Shown piece after piece: positions 9,208 to 17,868 of a stretch of 30,078 bases of DNA (position 1 is the first letter of the stretch; every line of letters begins with the position of its first letter). The translations under genes and the position numbers were made by a program. This stretch comes from Caecitellus pseudoparvulus (lineage: Eukaryota > Bigyra: Bicosoecida), in NCBI GenBank assembly GCA_965644315.1, contig CBFFRQ010000115.1:1-30078 (forward strand), given 5' to 3'. The notes below the pieces were generated by a model. That model did not search any database. It worked only from the letters and a program-made list of their open reading frames with translations, and was not told where the DNA came from.

Positions 9208-11208
9208 TTACACTCGCGCTTTTCGCTTAGCCCGTGGCTTGTGTGCTACAGAGCTCCTGCGGCGCTTCACTCGACCCAGCGATGCTGCTGCCCTGCCTGC
9301 TTTCCGTGCTCGGGGGGCACGAGCTTTTTTGGGTGGTCGCGAAAGCGTGCCTTCGGCTTCACAAGCCGCAGCCAATAGTCCCCCGTGCTTGGCAAGGCCA
9401 TCGCCATCCGCACCGCGCATACCTGCAAGCTGCACGTGGTGCTCCATGTCGCTTGAAGCACTTTCGGGGGTGACGGGCAGCTCAGTTTCAATGGCAGACC
9501 CTGGGTGGTCCATCTCATCAGCTGCACGAGGGTGGACCCTACAGCTCTCACAGTAGCGGTATATCAGTAGACTGCGAAGCGCAATGTTGGTGCCCAGATC
9601 TTCCAACCACCCGGCGTCAATTGCGTCGCCTATCCACGCGTTCGCTTCTTCGTGGGCTGATGCTTCGACAGCCAACACGCTCCTGCCAGTCTTGTTCGCG
9701 TCAGCGTGGAGCACGTCATCTGAAGGGACAAGGCTCTGAACGAGCTTCTGTCTCCGCACGACAACGGTAGCAGGAACAAACGTCAGAAGAGAGTCACTAC
9801 GCAGCCAGACGGACATTTCGGGATCCAGCACTGACAGGAAAGCGCTAATCACACGAAGTTTGGTTGGACAGCTTGCCTGTACAATGCGCTGTTCTTCACA
9901 CACCTCAGGCGCAGGCCATGACGTCAAAGATGACAAGCCCGGCCCGGCCAACTCCTGTGTCAACTCCTGCACACGCCGCGGACTGTGGCCGCACACCTTT
10001 AGCACATGCTCCAAAAATGCTTCCAGCAGACCGTGCGGGCTCCCGTCGTCTGTGCCCTCCGGACAAAACTGGCTCAGCTTGTCCAAGGCTCTTGCCGTCT
10101 TTAAATTGCCAGGGTCTGGCCGCCACGCAGCATCCCGCGTGTACAAGTCGAAGGGTGGGCCTGAAGCGCTGCCTACATGTGAAAGAATGTAGGCCATGAG
10201 CGATTCTCGCGTCCAGCGGCAACTCTGTAATCGAAGGTGGGTGAGCTGGTCGCCCCAGTTACGGCGCATGTGCGCATGGGTGTACTCCGGCGGAAAGGCA
10301 TCCCGCCGGCTGCCAGAGTTGAAGAGCAGGTGTGTTCGGGAGAACCTTGTGCAAAGCACCATGCCAATGGCGGAGTTTCTTATGCGAGACACGGCATCAA
10401 AGCCATTCAGCCATGTCGCAGCACATGCAGCTGAGAAATGCCCGTCTTGAAACACACACTCGGCTTCGTCAACGAAGACAATCACACCTACACCCGACAT
10501 TTTCAACAGGGCGCTTGCTACGCTCATTTTAGTTTGTGTTGAGGTAAGTAGCGCAAAAGGCCCATGGGTCACTCTCGGTGCGAAGTCTTTGATCTTGTCT
10601 GGCGCAGCCCCAGACAGCTCAGACAGCGTCTGAGCGAGCCCCAAGCGCTGCTTTGCCGCGCGCAGATGATCCACGATCATGCCCAGCAGACACGTGTCAA
10701 ATTGGTCACAATCCGATGCTGTGTGCGCAGCCAAGTCAAGATAACAGCAGATAGTCAGCTTATCGCCATCCGATGAGACTGCCGCTTGGGCAGCGTGAGC
10801 GTGGGCAGCAAAGGTTTGGAAGAGGTATGTCTTGCCGATGCCCCGCGGGCCTGAAAGCAAGTATGCTCCGGATATGGCTGCATCGAGGTGTTGTTTTGCC
10901 GCGAGGTAGCGCAGTAAATCCAGCTCGGGGAGCAGGTGTGGCAGGGGGAGCACCACTGGAAGATGAGGGTTCTCTACCAGCCCACGCCACAGCGCCCGCT
11001 GTTCCTCCGGGTACCACCTCACACGTGACAGGTACAGGTGCTCGAAGGGGCCAACTGGGGTCTTTGCATCGTATCGGTACCCAGATCCTGGAACGCCTGG
11101 AAAACTGGTGTAGACAAAGTCACTGGCCTCCTCGTCTCCACCCGCAATTCCGCAGCTGCTTCCCACACCTGCGAGCTGAATCACCGCAGATGAGACAGCC
11201 GTCCCCAT
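9208..11208 (-). CDS. P-loop ATPase with a basic, probably nuclear-targeting tail
   Basis: A 666-residue protein starting at ATG 11208. A Walker A motif (SGPRGIGKT, residues 119-127) is followed by a Walker B-type strand (VGVIVFVDEAE, 240-250) and a sensor-like strand (IGMVLCTRFSR, 281-291). This order and spacing fit an AAA+/STAND-like ATPase that uses ATP to remodel or switch a partner. The region before Walker A (residues 60-118) contains the phrase LPLPHLLPELDLLRYLAAKQHLDAA, typical of the lead-in helix of such ATPases. Residues about 390-560 are helical and could hold a winged-helix or lid domain. The last about 40 residues are dominated by Lys and Arg (PPKKARAPRARK, VKRRRSS, KPRAKRKARV), which points to nuclear import or nucleic-acid binding. 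I do not recognise the family. Similar stand-alone ATPases occur in Orc/Cdc6-like proteins and in expanded protist families such as RHS or Crinkler proteins, but no diagnostic motif supports either. Confidence 0.78.
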   Translation of the reverse strand: MGTAVSSAVIQLAGVGSSCGIAGGDEEASDFVYTSFPGVPGSGYRYDAKTPVGPFEHLYLSRVRWYPEEQRALWRGLVENPHLPVVLPLPHLLPELDLLRYLAAKQHLDAAISGAYLLSGPRGIGKTYLFQTFAAHAHAAQAAVSSDGDKLTICCYLDLAAHTASDCDQFDTCLLGMIVDHLRAAKQRLGLAQTLSELSGAAPDKIKDFAPRVTHGPFALLTSTQTKMSVASALLKMSGVGVIVFVDEAECVFQDGHFSAACAATWLNGFDAVSRIRNSAIGMVLCTRFSRTHLLFNSGSRRDAFPPEYTHAHMRRNWGDQLTHLRLQSCRWTRESLMAYILSHVGSASGPPFDLYTRDAAWRPDPGNLKTARALDKLSQFCPEGTDDGSPHGLLEAFLEHVLKVCGHSPRRVQELTQELAGPGLSSLTSWPAPEVCEEQRIVQASCPTKLRVISAFLSVLDPEMSVWLRSDSLLTFVPATVVVRRQKLVQSLVPSDDVLHADANKTGRSVLAVEASAHEEANAWIGDAIDAGWLEDLGTNIALRSLLIYRYCESCRVHPRAADEMDHPGSAIETELPVTPESASSDMEHHVQLAGMRGADGDGLAKHGGLLAAACEAEGTLSRPPKKARAPRARKAGRAAASLGRVKRRRSSVAHKPRAKRKARV

Positions 11209-11876
11209 TAGTTTGCTGCTATGCCCAGCCTGCTTGTATGACGGGCGTGTCCGTGAACACTCGGGTGGCTGCAGTGCGGCACAGCGTAAGTGTGAAGCAG
11301 TTGAACCCCTGCGGAATATGCCTTGAAACGCAATGAAACGCGCGGCCTCAAATCAGCCGAGTTGCGCGTTGCATACAATGCAGATTGTGATCGAGATGTC
11401 CTTTCGTAAGTTTGAAAAGAAGACTTTGAAGAGGAATTTGATACTGATGACTAGGGCTGGTCTTCGCGTGCTCACTTGCGCAAGGAGAACGCAAAGAGTC
11501 CTGCAGCGTTGAGAGCAGCGCCAAGCCTGAAGAATCTTTGCATGGCAGCAGGCACTGCAAAAGGAAAAAGGCTTACAAATCACATTTCGAGCTCCCTATG
11601 TAAGCCTTCGCTGCAACTGTGTTTTTTGTGAGCTGGAGTGTGAGTTCAGCAGACTTGCGCCTGTGACAGTTTGAGGAGTCTCTGTGAGGATGGCACCCGT
11701 GGTGGGCCATCTGACGCGGAGGGGCCAAGGTAAAGCACCGCCCTGGCTGTTGATGAGCTTGCATGGCTGGGGTAGAGCCTGCTGCAAGAGTCCCTGCGCA
11801 AAGGGGTGGTGTCCCTGGCCCACGCGGAGGAGGGCGTCGGCCGCCTTGACCTGGTCCCCCGCTTGAACCTGATCAC
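11209..11876. other. Intergenic region upstream of the ATPase gene
   Basis: This region of about 670 bp lies between the ATPase start and the transposase fragment. Only short, unconvincing frames occur. It is the likely promoter of the minus-strand ATPase gene. The part next to the fragment (about 11600-11876) might be decayed transposon, but I could not align it to the complete element. Confidence 0.5.
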
Positions 11877-12110
11877 ACCCTGCCCACGACGTGCTTCTTG
11901 GCCCAGCGCACGGCTTGAGCCAGTGCATGCTGCACCTCAGGATATACACCGATAGAGGGGTGCTTCCTGCAGAGTGCCCTTTTCCAGGAGTTTACCTTGT
12001 GTTTGAAGGGCCGCGTGAGGTCTCGCCAGGAGGCTGCGTGGACCTTGACCGTGCCTTCGCGGCCGTGCACGGCGGAGCACTCCCACAGGCGATTGGCACA
12101 CATGATGTAC
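11877..12110 (-). pseudogene. Relic fragment of the same transposase family
   Basis: About 78 codons on the minus strand align without gaps to the complete transposon around its internal stop. The shared text includes REG-VKV, WRDL-RPF, KV-SW, then KH, PEVQHALAQAV and KH-VG. By eye about three quarters of bases match. Where the complete element has TGG TAA GAG, this fragment has TGG AAA AGG, so the ancestral protein was continuous here with Lys. The fragment ends in a TGA right after the alignment stops (about 11877), and homology fades beyond about 12110. No 22-bp TIR was found nearby, so this is a truncated, older relative and not a recent copy. Confidence 0.85.
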
Positions 12111-12930
12111 ATAGTGAGACGTGTCGGAGGGCGAGGGCTATGCAGCCGACGAAGTTGGATTCAGCTTGCGTGTGGGGAGTGCGCTCGCAGAGGCTAAGTT
12201 GACGCCATGCCGGGCTGGGCCATGGCTTGAACTGCCGCTTTGGGGCTTGAGGCAGCTTTATGAACTAGAGTTCACCCTGACGTGCTCCTATGGGACGCGA
12301 AGCTTGCGCCCTGGCTTTGCATTCCCTGGCAGTGGTGTATGGGTGGGACTATCTTGGCGTTGTTGGTTGTGTGAGCGGCTATCCTATGGTATGGCATGCC
12401 AACTCGCTGCCGGACAATTGCCGAGGCCGGCTTTGACCAAACTCAAAGCCTGTCCATGCTCGTTTCCGGCGTATCTCTTCGCTCCGTGCCCCCGTCGGCC
12501 TTGCGCTGCCAGTGCTTCAGAGACCACAAGCCAAGCTGGCCACACTCTTCGCCGTGGCACAACTCAAACCAAACCTTGCCAGGGGTACCGGAAATTCAGC
12601 CTGGCATCCAGCAGGTAAGGACATCCTTCAGCTCGATGTCGGCGTGAACCTTTCTTCCCGTGTATCTTGTCAGGAGGTGGTGCGTGCAGCGTTGGCGTGT
12701 CACTTGCCGTTGCGATTTCCGCATATGGAGCCCTGCCGCATTCTTCTCACAAAGACTGGCGCAGCGGCTGCGTCTGCATTTCCACAGGTTTGACGTCGAC
12801 ATCGGTTTAATCCTTCCCTTGCTGCATACCTGTTGCTCATCTGCGCAACATTTTGGAGCTTCACTCACACGAGCCTGTTTCCACCTGTGGCTCCAACTTC
12901 GGCGTCGTTTGCATCCTGGCGTCACGTATC
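12111..12930. other. Intergenic region upstream of the first ankyrin-like gene
   Basis: About 820 bp contain only short frames on both strands, rich in Cys, Arg and Ser and without domain signals. The 3' part presumably holds the promoter and 5' UTR of the plus-strand repeat gene. An in-frame ATG at 12853 could extend that gene by 26 residues, but its paralogue starts at the position equivalent to 12931. Confidence 0.5.
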
Positions 12931-13866
12931 ATGGCAACCTTAGATGATCCGGCACAGCTCAAAACCCAATGGAAAGCCGCTTGTGAAAGAAGTGATGTTT
13001 TTCAGCTGTGGCTTATCTTGGGGCGAGTCAGCGCTCAGTCTTCATCTTTGGCAGAGACGCTGGACAGTTCAGACACAACAGATGGGTTTCTAGTCGCTTG
13101 CCGATGGGGGGAGGTGGAGTTGATGCGTGAACTGCTAGCCCTGGCAGGTGATCTTGCGGTGGATGTGCACGCGCCAGATGGGGGTGGGCCTGAGGCCGCC
13201 TTCCGAGCCGCATGCACCAATGGGGACACAGACGTTGTGTGCGAGCTGCTGGCCCTCACTGGGGCGCGGGAAGTGGATGTGCATGCGGCGGATCGGGCTG
13301 GACCCGAGGCCGCCTTCCGAGCCGCATGCTGCCTTGGCCGTGCAGACGTCGTGTGTGAGCTGCTGGCCCTCACTGGGGCGCGGGAAGTGGATGTGCACGC
13401 GGCGGATCGGGCTGGACCCGAGGCCGCCTTCCGAGAGGCATGCCGTGGTGGCTACACAGACGTCGTACGAATTTTGTTGGGCCTCACCGGGGCGCGAGAA
13501 GTGGATGTGAATGTGTCAGATTGGGCTGGACCTGAGGCCGCCTTCCGAGGAGCATGCGAGAGTGGCCGCACAGACGTCGTGCGTGAGCTGCTGGCCCTGA
13601 CTGGGGCGCGGGAAGTAGATGTGCATGCGGAGTATTTGGGGAAGCCTGATGCCGCTTTTCGGTTGGCATGCAGGAAAGACCATACAGACACCATGCGAGA
13701 GCTACTCGCCCTCACTGGTGACAGAGCCATCCCACTTCAGGCCTGGCAGCAAGAAGGGGAGTCTGCCACGCAAGCTGCGCGTGATGCGGTGTGGGCTGGC
13801 ACCAGCACTCGGCGTGGGCGGCGTGCGATGCTCATGCTAAAAACTCGTGGTGCGGGATGTGCGTGA
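12931..13866 (+). CDS. Variant ankyrin-repeat protein with five 38-residue units (family member 1)
   Basis: A 311-residue protein, probably a soluble binding scaffold. The N-cap (residues 1-76) has W-x-AAC, then L-x2-IL, then GFLVAC and LMRELLALAGD. Five 38-residue units follow (77-266, positions 13159-13728), each of the form VDVHAADRxGPEAAFRxAC, then about five variable residues, then DVVxELLALTGARE. The helix-turn-helix and hairpin pattern is that of ankyrin repeats, with the usual TPLH replaced by EAAF and about five extra residues in the loop. The C-terminal cap (about 45 residues) carries DAVWAGTSTRRGRR, shared with both paralogues. The start at 12931 is chosen because member 2 begins in the same way (MA-L). 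Units 2 and 3 are nearly identical in DNA, a sign of recent duplication or conversion. Ankyrin solenoids normally bind proteins; the partner is unknown. Confidence 0.9.
   Translation: MATLDDPAQLKTQWKAACERSDVFQLWLILGRVSAQSSSLAETLDSSDTTDGFLVACRWGEVELMRELLALAGDLAVDVHAPDGGGPEAAFRAACTNGDTDVVCELLALTGAREVDVHAADRAGPEAAFRAACCLGRADVVCELLALTGAREVDVHAADRAGPEAAFREACRGGYTDVVRILLGLTGAREVDVNVSDWAGPEAAFRGACESGRTDVVRELLALTGAREVDVHAEYLGKPDAAFRLACRKDHTDTMRELLALTGDRAIPLQAWQQEGESATQAARDAVWAGTSTRRGRRAMLMLKTRGAGCA
13159..13728 (+). repeat. Tandem 114-bp coding repeats, five units
   Basis: Five head-to-tail units of exactly 114 bp (38 codons). The stretch from the end of unit 1 to the start of unit 3 is almost identical between successive units over about 80 bp, with a single visible change (cat/cac) before they diverge at gagcc/gagag. 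The last two units are more diverged. Confidence 0.88.
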
Positions 13867-14665
13867 GGAACGGTCCCAATGCAGTCACCAATTGCGACAG
13901 CGCTTTTTCCTCTCGCACATCCTCCAACTCCCCAGGCGCCCAGCCAGAATCCTGCATTGCAGAACAGCACCAACTTTCAGCGTTTGAACGGCATTCAAGA
14001 CATTACTATGCCCACTGCTTAGAATGTGGCGTCATTTTGTCTTTTAAGGCACGCAAACATGTGCATCTCGCACATTTCGTCGCTGCCAAGCACACCCGAG
14101 CAGCTGGGAACGTTACAGAGACGTGCATCCTGCAAGGCAGCATCAGCACCTCTCTCTGTAGCAGCACAGCACACTAACAGAGATCCACACCTTCCGGTTG
14201 AGAGGTGCAGTCAATGAAGGCGTCGCCGATCTCCGCGACGCCACGAAACACCCTCCAGACGAGCTCGCCCCTTCCCGCTCTTAACAACACTCGCAGCCTC
14301 GCCCTACCCGCTGTCTATCACACTGCAAAGTGGCAGTCGGGCGTTGAATCCCGTGGCAAGGTGTGGCAAGGTCAGGGGTACCGGCACAGCAGCTGGTGTG
14401 GCCTTGCAACCACGCAGTTGCCCCCAGCACCGCCGTCCCACTGCCTGACATGCGCTCACAACCTTAGCTGTGTGCAGCATGGTTGGCTTGGGTGTGAAGT
14501 GCCACCACCTCAGTGAGGGGAGAAAGCGTATGCTTTGAAGGCAGTGCTGTGTCTGCAAAGGCACCCTGCTTGGAAGTCACAAGTTAAACGCTGGGACCTG
14601 TTTCCCGCACCATAGGGATCCAGGCAAGCCTCACGACTGACCCCATGCTTCTGACTTTTCGACAA
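13867..14665. other. Intergenic region between convergent ankyrin-like genes
   Basis: About 800 bp separate the stop of member 1 (plus) from the stop of member 3 (minus). I saw no credible gene, RNA or transposon end. It should hold the 3' ends of both transcripts. Confidence 0.55.
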
Positions 14666-15802
14666 TTATGCAGTGCTATTCGCTGCTCTGAATAGCAGCA
14701 GTGTCCTGCGCCCGTTGCGAGTGCTTGTACCGTCCCAGACCGCGTCCTTTGCCGCCTGAAGGGCTTCCCTTGCTAGCTTGCGCCTGGCTCGATTTGGCAC
14801 AGCACGGATGCCAGTCAGGGCAGACAGCTCTCGGAGCACAGCAATTTGACGGCGCCTGTGCGCTTCACAAAAGGCAGCGTCGGGTCCTTTCTCGTCTCTT
14901 GCGCGTACATCAACGGCTCTTTCGCCCGACAGGCTCAACAGCTCCCGCACCACGTCCACCTGGCCAGCCGCACAGGCAACGCGAAAGGAGGCCTCAGTCC
15001 CCCGCCTGTCCTTGGCGTGCACGTCAACCTTTCGGCCACCGTTGAGCGCGAGAAGGATCTTCACAACATTCAAGTGGCCGCCTTGACATGCCAGCCGGAA
15101 GCTGGACTCCAGCCCCTGGTGGTCGGCAGCGTTCACGGCCACTTCCCTGGGCGCTGACAGGGACAGCAGCTCGCGCACAACGCAAGCATGCCCACATTGG
15201 CAAGCCAATCGAAAGCCTGCATCACTGCCCATGTTGTCATTTGCCCGCACATTCACCCTGCGGCTTCCAGTCAGCGCCAGCAACTCACGCACGATTGGGA
15301 CGTGGCCGCCAGCGCAAGCCCACCTGAAGCCAGCCTCTGGACCAGCGTTGTCACCTGCGTGCACATCGACCGCAGCATCTCCAGTCAAAGCAAGGAGTTC
15401 TCGCACAACTCCAAGGTGGCCATTGGCACAGGCCAGCTGAAAGGCAAGCTCACTCCTCGCGTGGACATCAACACGCCGAGCTCCTCCCAGCGCCAACAGC
15501 TCCCGCACAATCTCCACGTGGCCCTGCAAGCACGCCTCTCGAAAGCCAGCCTCTGGTCCACCCCTGTCGCCAACGTGCACATCCACTTCTTGGCTTCCTG
15601 ACAGTGCAAGCAGCTCACGGAGCAAATGAAGGTTGCCTTTCCGTCACGCCAACAGGAAGCTCTCATTCGTCTCTTCGCTTGTCAGTCCTTCCACAAATGA
15701 CACAGCTTTCTGGCAAGTCCCTCGTATGATATCCAGCATGAGCCCATCATCGCTTGTGCAGCAAGCCTCGCTCCATAGCGCGGATGCGTCTGCAAAGTCC
15801 AT
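14666..15802 (-). pseudogene. Variant ankyrin-repeat protein with seven units, interrupted by one TGA (family member 3)
   Basis: From ATG 15802 the frame runs 379 codons with a single stop, TGA at 15644-15646 (codon 53). The text around it reads NESFLLA-stop-RKGNLHLLRELLALSG, and the paralogues read GFLVACRWGEVELMRELLALAG and GFQVACKVGHLELMRGLLALTG, so TGA sits exactly where both have Cys (TGC). There is no ATG soon after the stop that would start a shorter protein sensibly. Seven repeat units follow (14801-15586), the second four residues short, then the family C-cap with DAVWDGTSTRNGRR. Everything downstream of the TGA is well preserved, so the break looks recent. Cys insertion at TGA is conceivable, but member 1 ends with TGA, which argues against a changed code. 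Confidence 0.83.
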
Positions 15803-16186
15803 ATCGTGCGATTTGGCGTGGTGGGTCAGATTCCGCACCAAGACCTTCTTCACCGTGTTAGGCTGACGCAGCTTGGAAAGAGCCGAGTAGGCCCCACAGT
15901 AAATTTACCTGTGCTCTGTAATTGATCTGATCCAGTGCGTTCCCGTTTGGTCTACGTTTGATCGAGGGCGAAGTCGAGGAATTTGTCATGGGGCATGGCC
16001 TGCGCTCTGCAGATTCTCAACAACAGCAATTGCTGCATCCCCACAATTTTCAGCGAAAAGATACGCATCCTACTCACTTGGCCATTCTTGTTTTGATTTA
16101 TCGTGTAGTAAGGCCTGAAAATTGCCCCGCAGGACCCCTGAGCTGCCGCGGCAGCCTCGGAAATTGAACCACATCGTGCTCTCTAC
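15803..16186. promoter_or_regulatory. Divergent intergenic region between two ankyrin-like genes
   Basis: The 384 bp between the start codons of member 3 (minus) and member 2 (plus) must hold both promoters. It is somewhat richer in A/T than the flanking genes, with AT-rich patches at about 15900 and 16080. No specific factor site is claimed. Position is the only evidence. Confidence 0.4.
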
Positions 16187-17614
16187 ATGGCAGCTTTGGA
16201 AGCCACAGCACAGCCCGCAGCCCAGTGGAGAGCAGCTTGTAAACAAAGCAATGTAGACAAACTGTGGAGCATCCTGCAGCAAGTTAGCTTCCAGCCCCCA
16301 CCCATATTTGGGGCGGTGGCTTGTGCTGAAACAACAGCTGGTTTTCAGGTTGCATGCAAAGTGGGGCATTTGGAGCTGATGCGAGGCCTGCTGGCACTGA
16401 CAGGTGATCTGAAGGTTGATGTGCACGCAGCAGATAGGTATGGGCCTGAATCTGCCTTCCGGGCCGCATGCAACAGGGGCCACCTTGGCAGTGTACGTGA
16501 GCTGCTCGCCCTCACTGGAGAGAATGCCGTGGATGTGCATGCAGATGATGGGCAAGGAGCTGAGAATGCCTTCCGCGGAGCATGTATTGGCGGCAAGGTA
16601 AACATTGTGCGTGAGCTGTTGGGCCTGACTGGGGCCAGGGCAGTGGATGTGCACGCAGGTGATGGGAGCGGGCCGGAGGCTGCTTTTCGATGGGCATGCC
16701 GCATGGGCTATACAGACATCGTGCGTGAGCTGCTTGCTATTGAAGGGGTTCGGGAAGTGGACGTACATGCAGAGGATGGCGAGGGTCCAGAGGCTGCCTT
16801 CCGCTGGGCGTGCGCAGAGGGTCACACGGAAATCGTGCATGAGCTGCTCGGTTTGAGCGGGCACAGAGAAGTGGATGTGCACGCAGCAGATTGGGATGGG
16901 CCTGAGGCTGCTTTTCGAGGTGCATGTGCCGAAGGCCATGTGGACATTGTGCGAGAGCTGCTGACTCTTCCCGGACACCGCCAGGTTGATGTGCACGCGG
17001 CGGGTTCGAGCGGGCGTGAGGAAGGGCTCCGGACAGCATGCGACCGCGGCCATACAGGCATCGTGCGCGAGTTGCTGCGGCTCTCTGGAGCCCGAACGGC
17101 GAATGCGCGCGCGCCAGATCAAGATGGACCCGAGGCAGCCTTCCGGCTGGCGTGCTCAAGCGGTCATGTGGACATTGTGCGGCAGCTACTGAGCCTATCC
17201 GGGCAGCAGGCTGTGGATGTCCATGCAGCCGATCGTCGGGGGTCAGAGGCCGCCTTTCGAGGTGCATGTGGCAATGGCCACCTTGATGTTGTACGCGTTC
17301 TCCTTGCTCTCACTGGAGACCGAGAAGTGGATGTTCATGCAGCCGATGGGCGCGGCGCTGAGGCTGCTTTCCGGTGCGCGTTTCGCCACAGGCACGAACA
17401 TGTCATGCGTGAACTTCTCGCCTTGACTGGTACCCGTTCCATCCCACCCTGTGCAAGGCAGCAAGCAGGACAGTCTGCAGTGCGCATTGCACGCGATGCA
17501 GTGTGGGCTGGCACCAGCACTCGGCACGGGAGGCGACCGATGCTCATGCTAAGGCTTCAGGGTTCGAAGTCAGCGAAGGCAGCCTCCCTGCGCTACTCTA
17601 CAACGCCATGGTAG
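16187..17614 (+). CDS. Variant ankyrin-repeat protein with nine 38-residue units (family member 2)
   Basis: A 475-residue protein. The N-cap (residues 1-76) has WRAACKQSNVDKLWSIL, then TTAGFQVACKVGHLELMRGLL. Nine units of exactly 38 residues follow (77-418; 16415-17440) with consensus VDVHAAD-x2-GPEAAFR-x-AC-x2-GH-x-DIVRELLALTG-x-RE. Unit 6 has lost the EAAF core (REEGLRTAC) and unit 7 starts ANARAPD, so these are the most diverged. The C-cap has ARDAVWAGTSTRHGRR followed by MLMLRLQG and a short tail. There is no signal peptide or membrane segment, so it is probably cytosolic or nuclear. It is the longest and most intact member of the three-gene cluster and the best reference for the family. 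The repeat fits an ankyrin-type fold with a lengthened hairpin loop, as inferred from the sequence pattern. The function is unknown. Confidence 0.91.
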   Translation: MAALEATAQPAAQWRAACKQSNVDKLWSILQQVSFQPPPIFGAVACAETTAGFQVACKVGHLELMRGLLALTGDLKVDVHAADRYGPESAFRAACNRGHLGSVRELLALTGENAVDVHADDGQGAENAFRGACIGGKVNIVRELLGLTGARAVDVHAGDGSGPEAAFRWACRMGYTDIVRELLAIEGVREVDVHAEDGEGPEAAFRWACAEGHTEIVHELLGLSGHREVDVHAADWDGPEAAFRGACAEGHVDIVRELLTLPGHRQVDVHAAGSSGREEGLRTACDRGHTGIVRELLRLSGARTANARAPDQDGPEAAFRLACSSGHVDIVRQLLSLSGQQAVDVHAADRRGSEAAFRGACGNGHLDVVRVLLALTGDREVDVHAADGRGAEAAFRCAFRHRHEHVMRELLALTGTRSIPPCARQQAGQSAVRIARDAVWAGTSTRHGRRPMLMLRLQGSKSAKAASLRYSTTPW

Positions 17615-17868
17615 TTGAGATGACAGCTAACCTTTGACGAAAGGTAGGTGCCTGCTCCACAAGCCCAAACGAGCGCCGATCCTTCACTGAACCTGAAAGC
17701 AACATTCATGAGATTTTCTGGAGAGCGGCTACCTGCCGAGTTGCAACTCGGCGCCCTTGACCCCCCCCCAGAAATTCTTATGACTGTACTGCGAAGTCAT
17801 GGCGCAACAATGCCACCGAGACACAGTGAAGTATGCGCCCGATGGTGAAGTGGGGACCATTTGCCCAC

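Noticed and set aside
12121-12925. Short frames on both strands between the transposase relic and the first ankyrin-like gene
   Set aside because: Low-information composition, overlapping frames on both strands, and no paralogue in the window.
15644-15646. Genetic-code change with TGA read as Cys
   Set aside because: TGA ends other well-supported genes in the window, including member 1 and the surface protein, so a simple nonsense mutation is more likely.
16070-17122. 350-codon open frame antisense to the nine-unit ankyrin-like gene
   Set aside because: It mirrors the tandem repeats of the plus-strand gene, and its periodicity comes from them. The plus-strand frame has the full caps and family homology.
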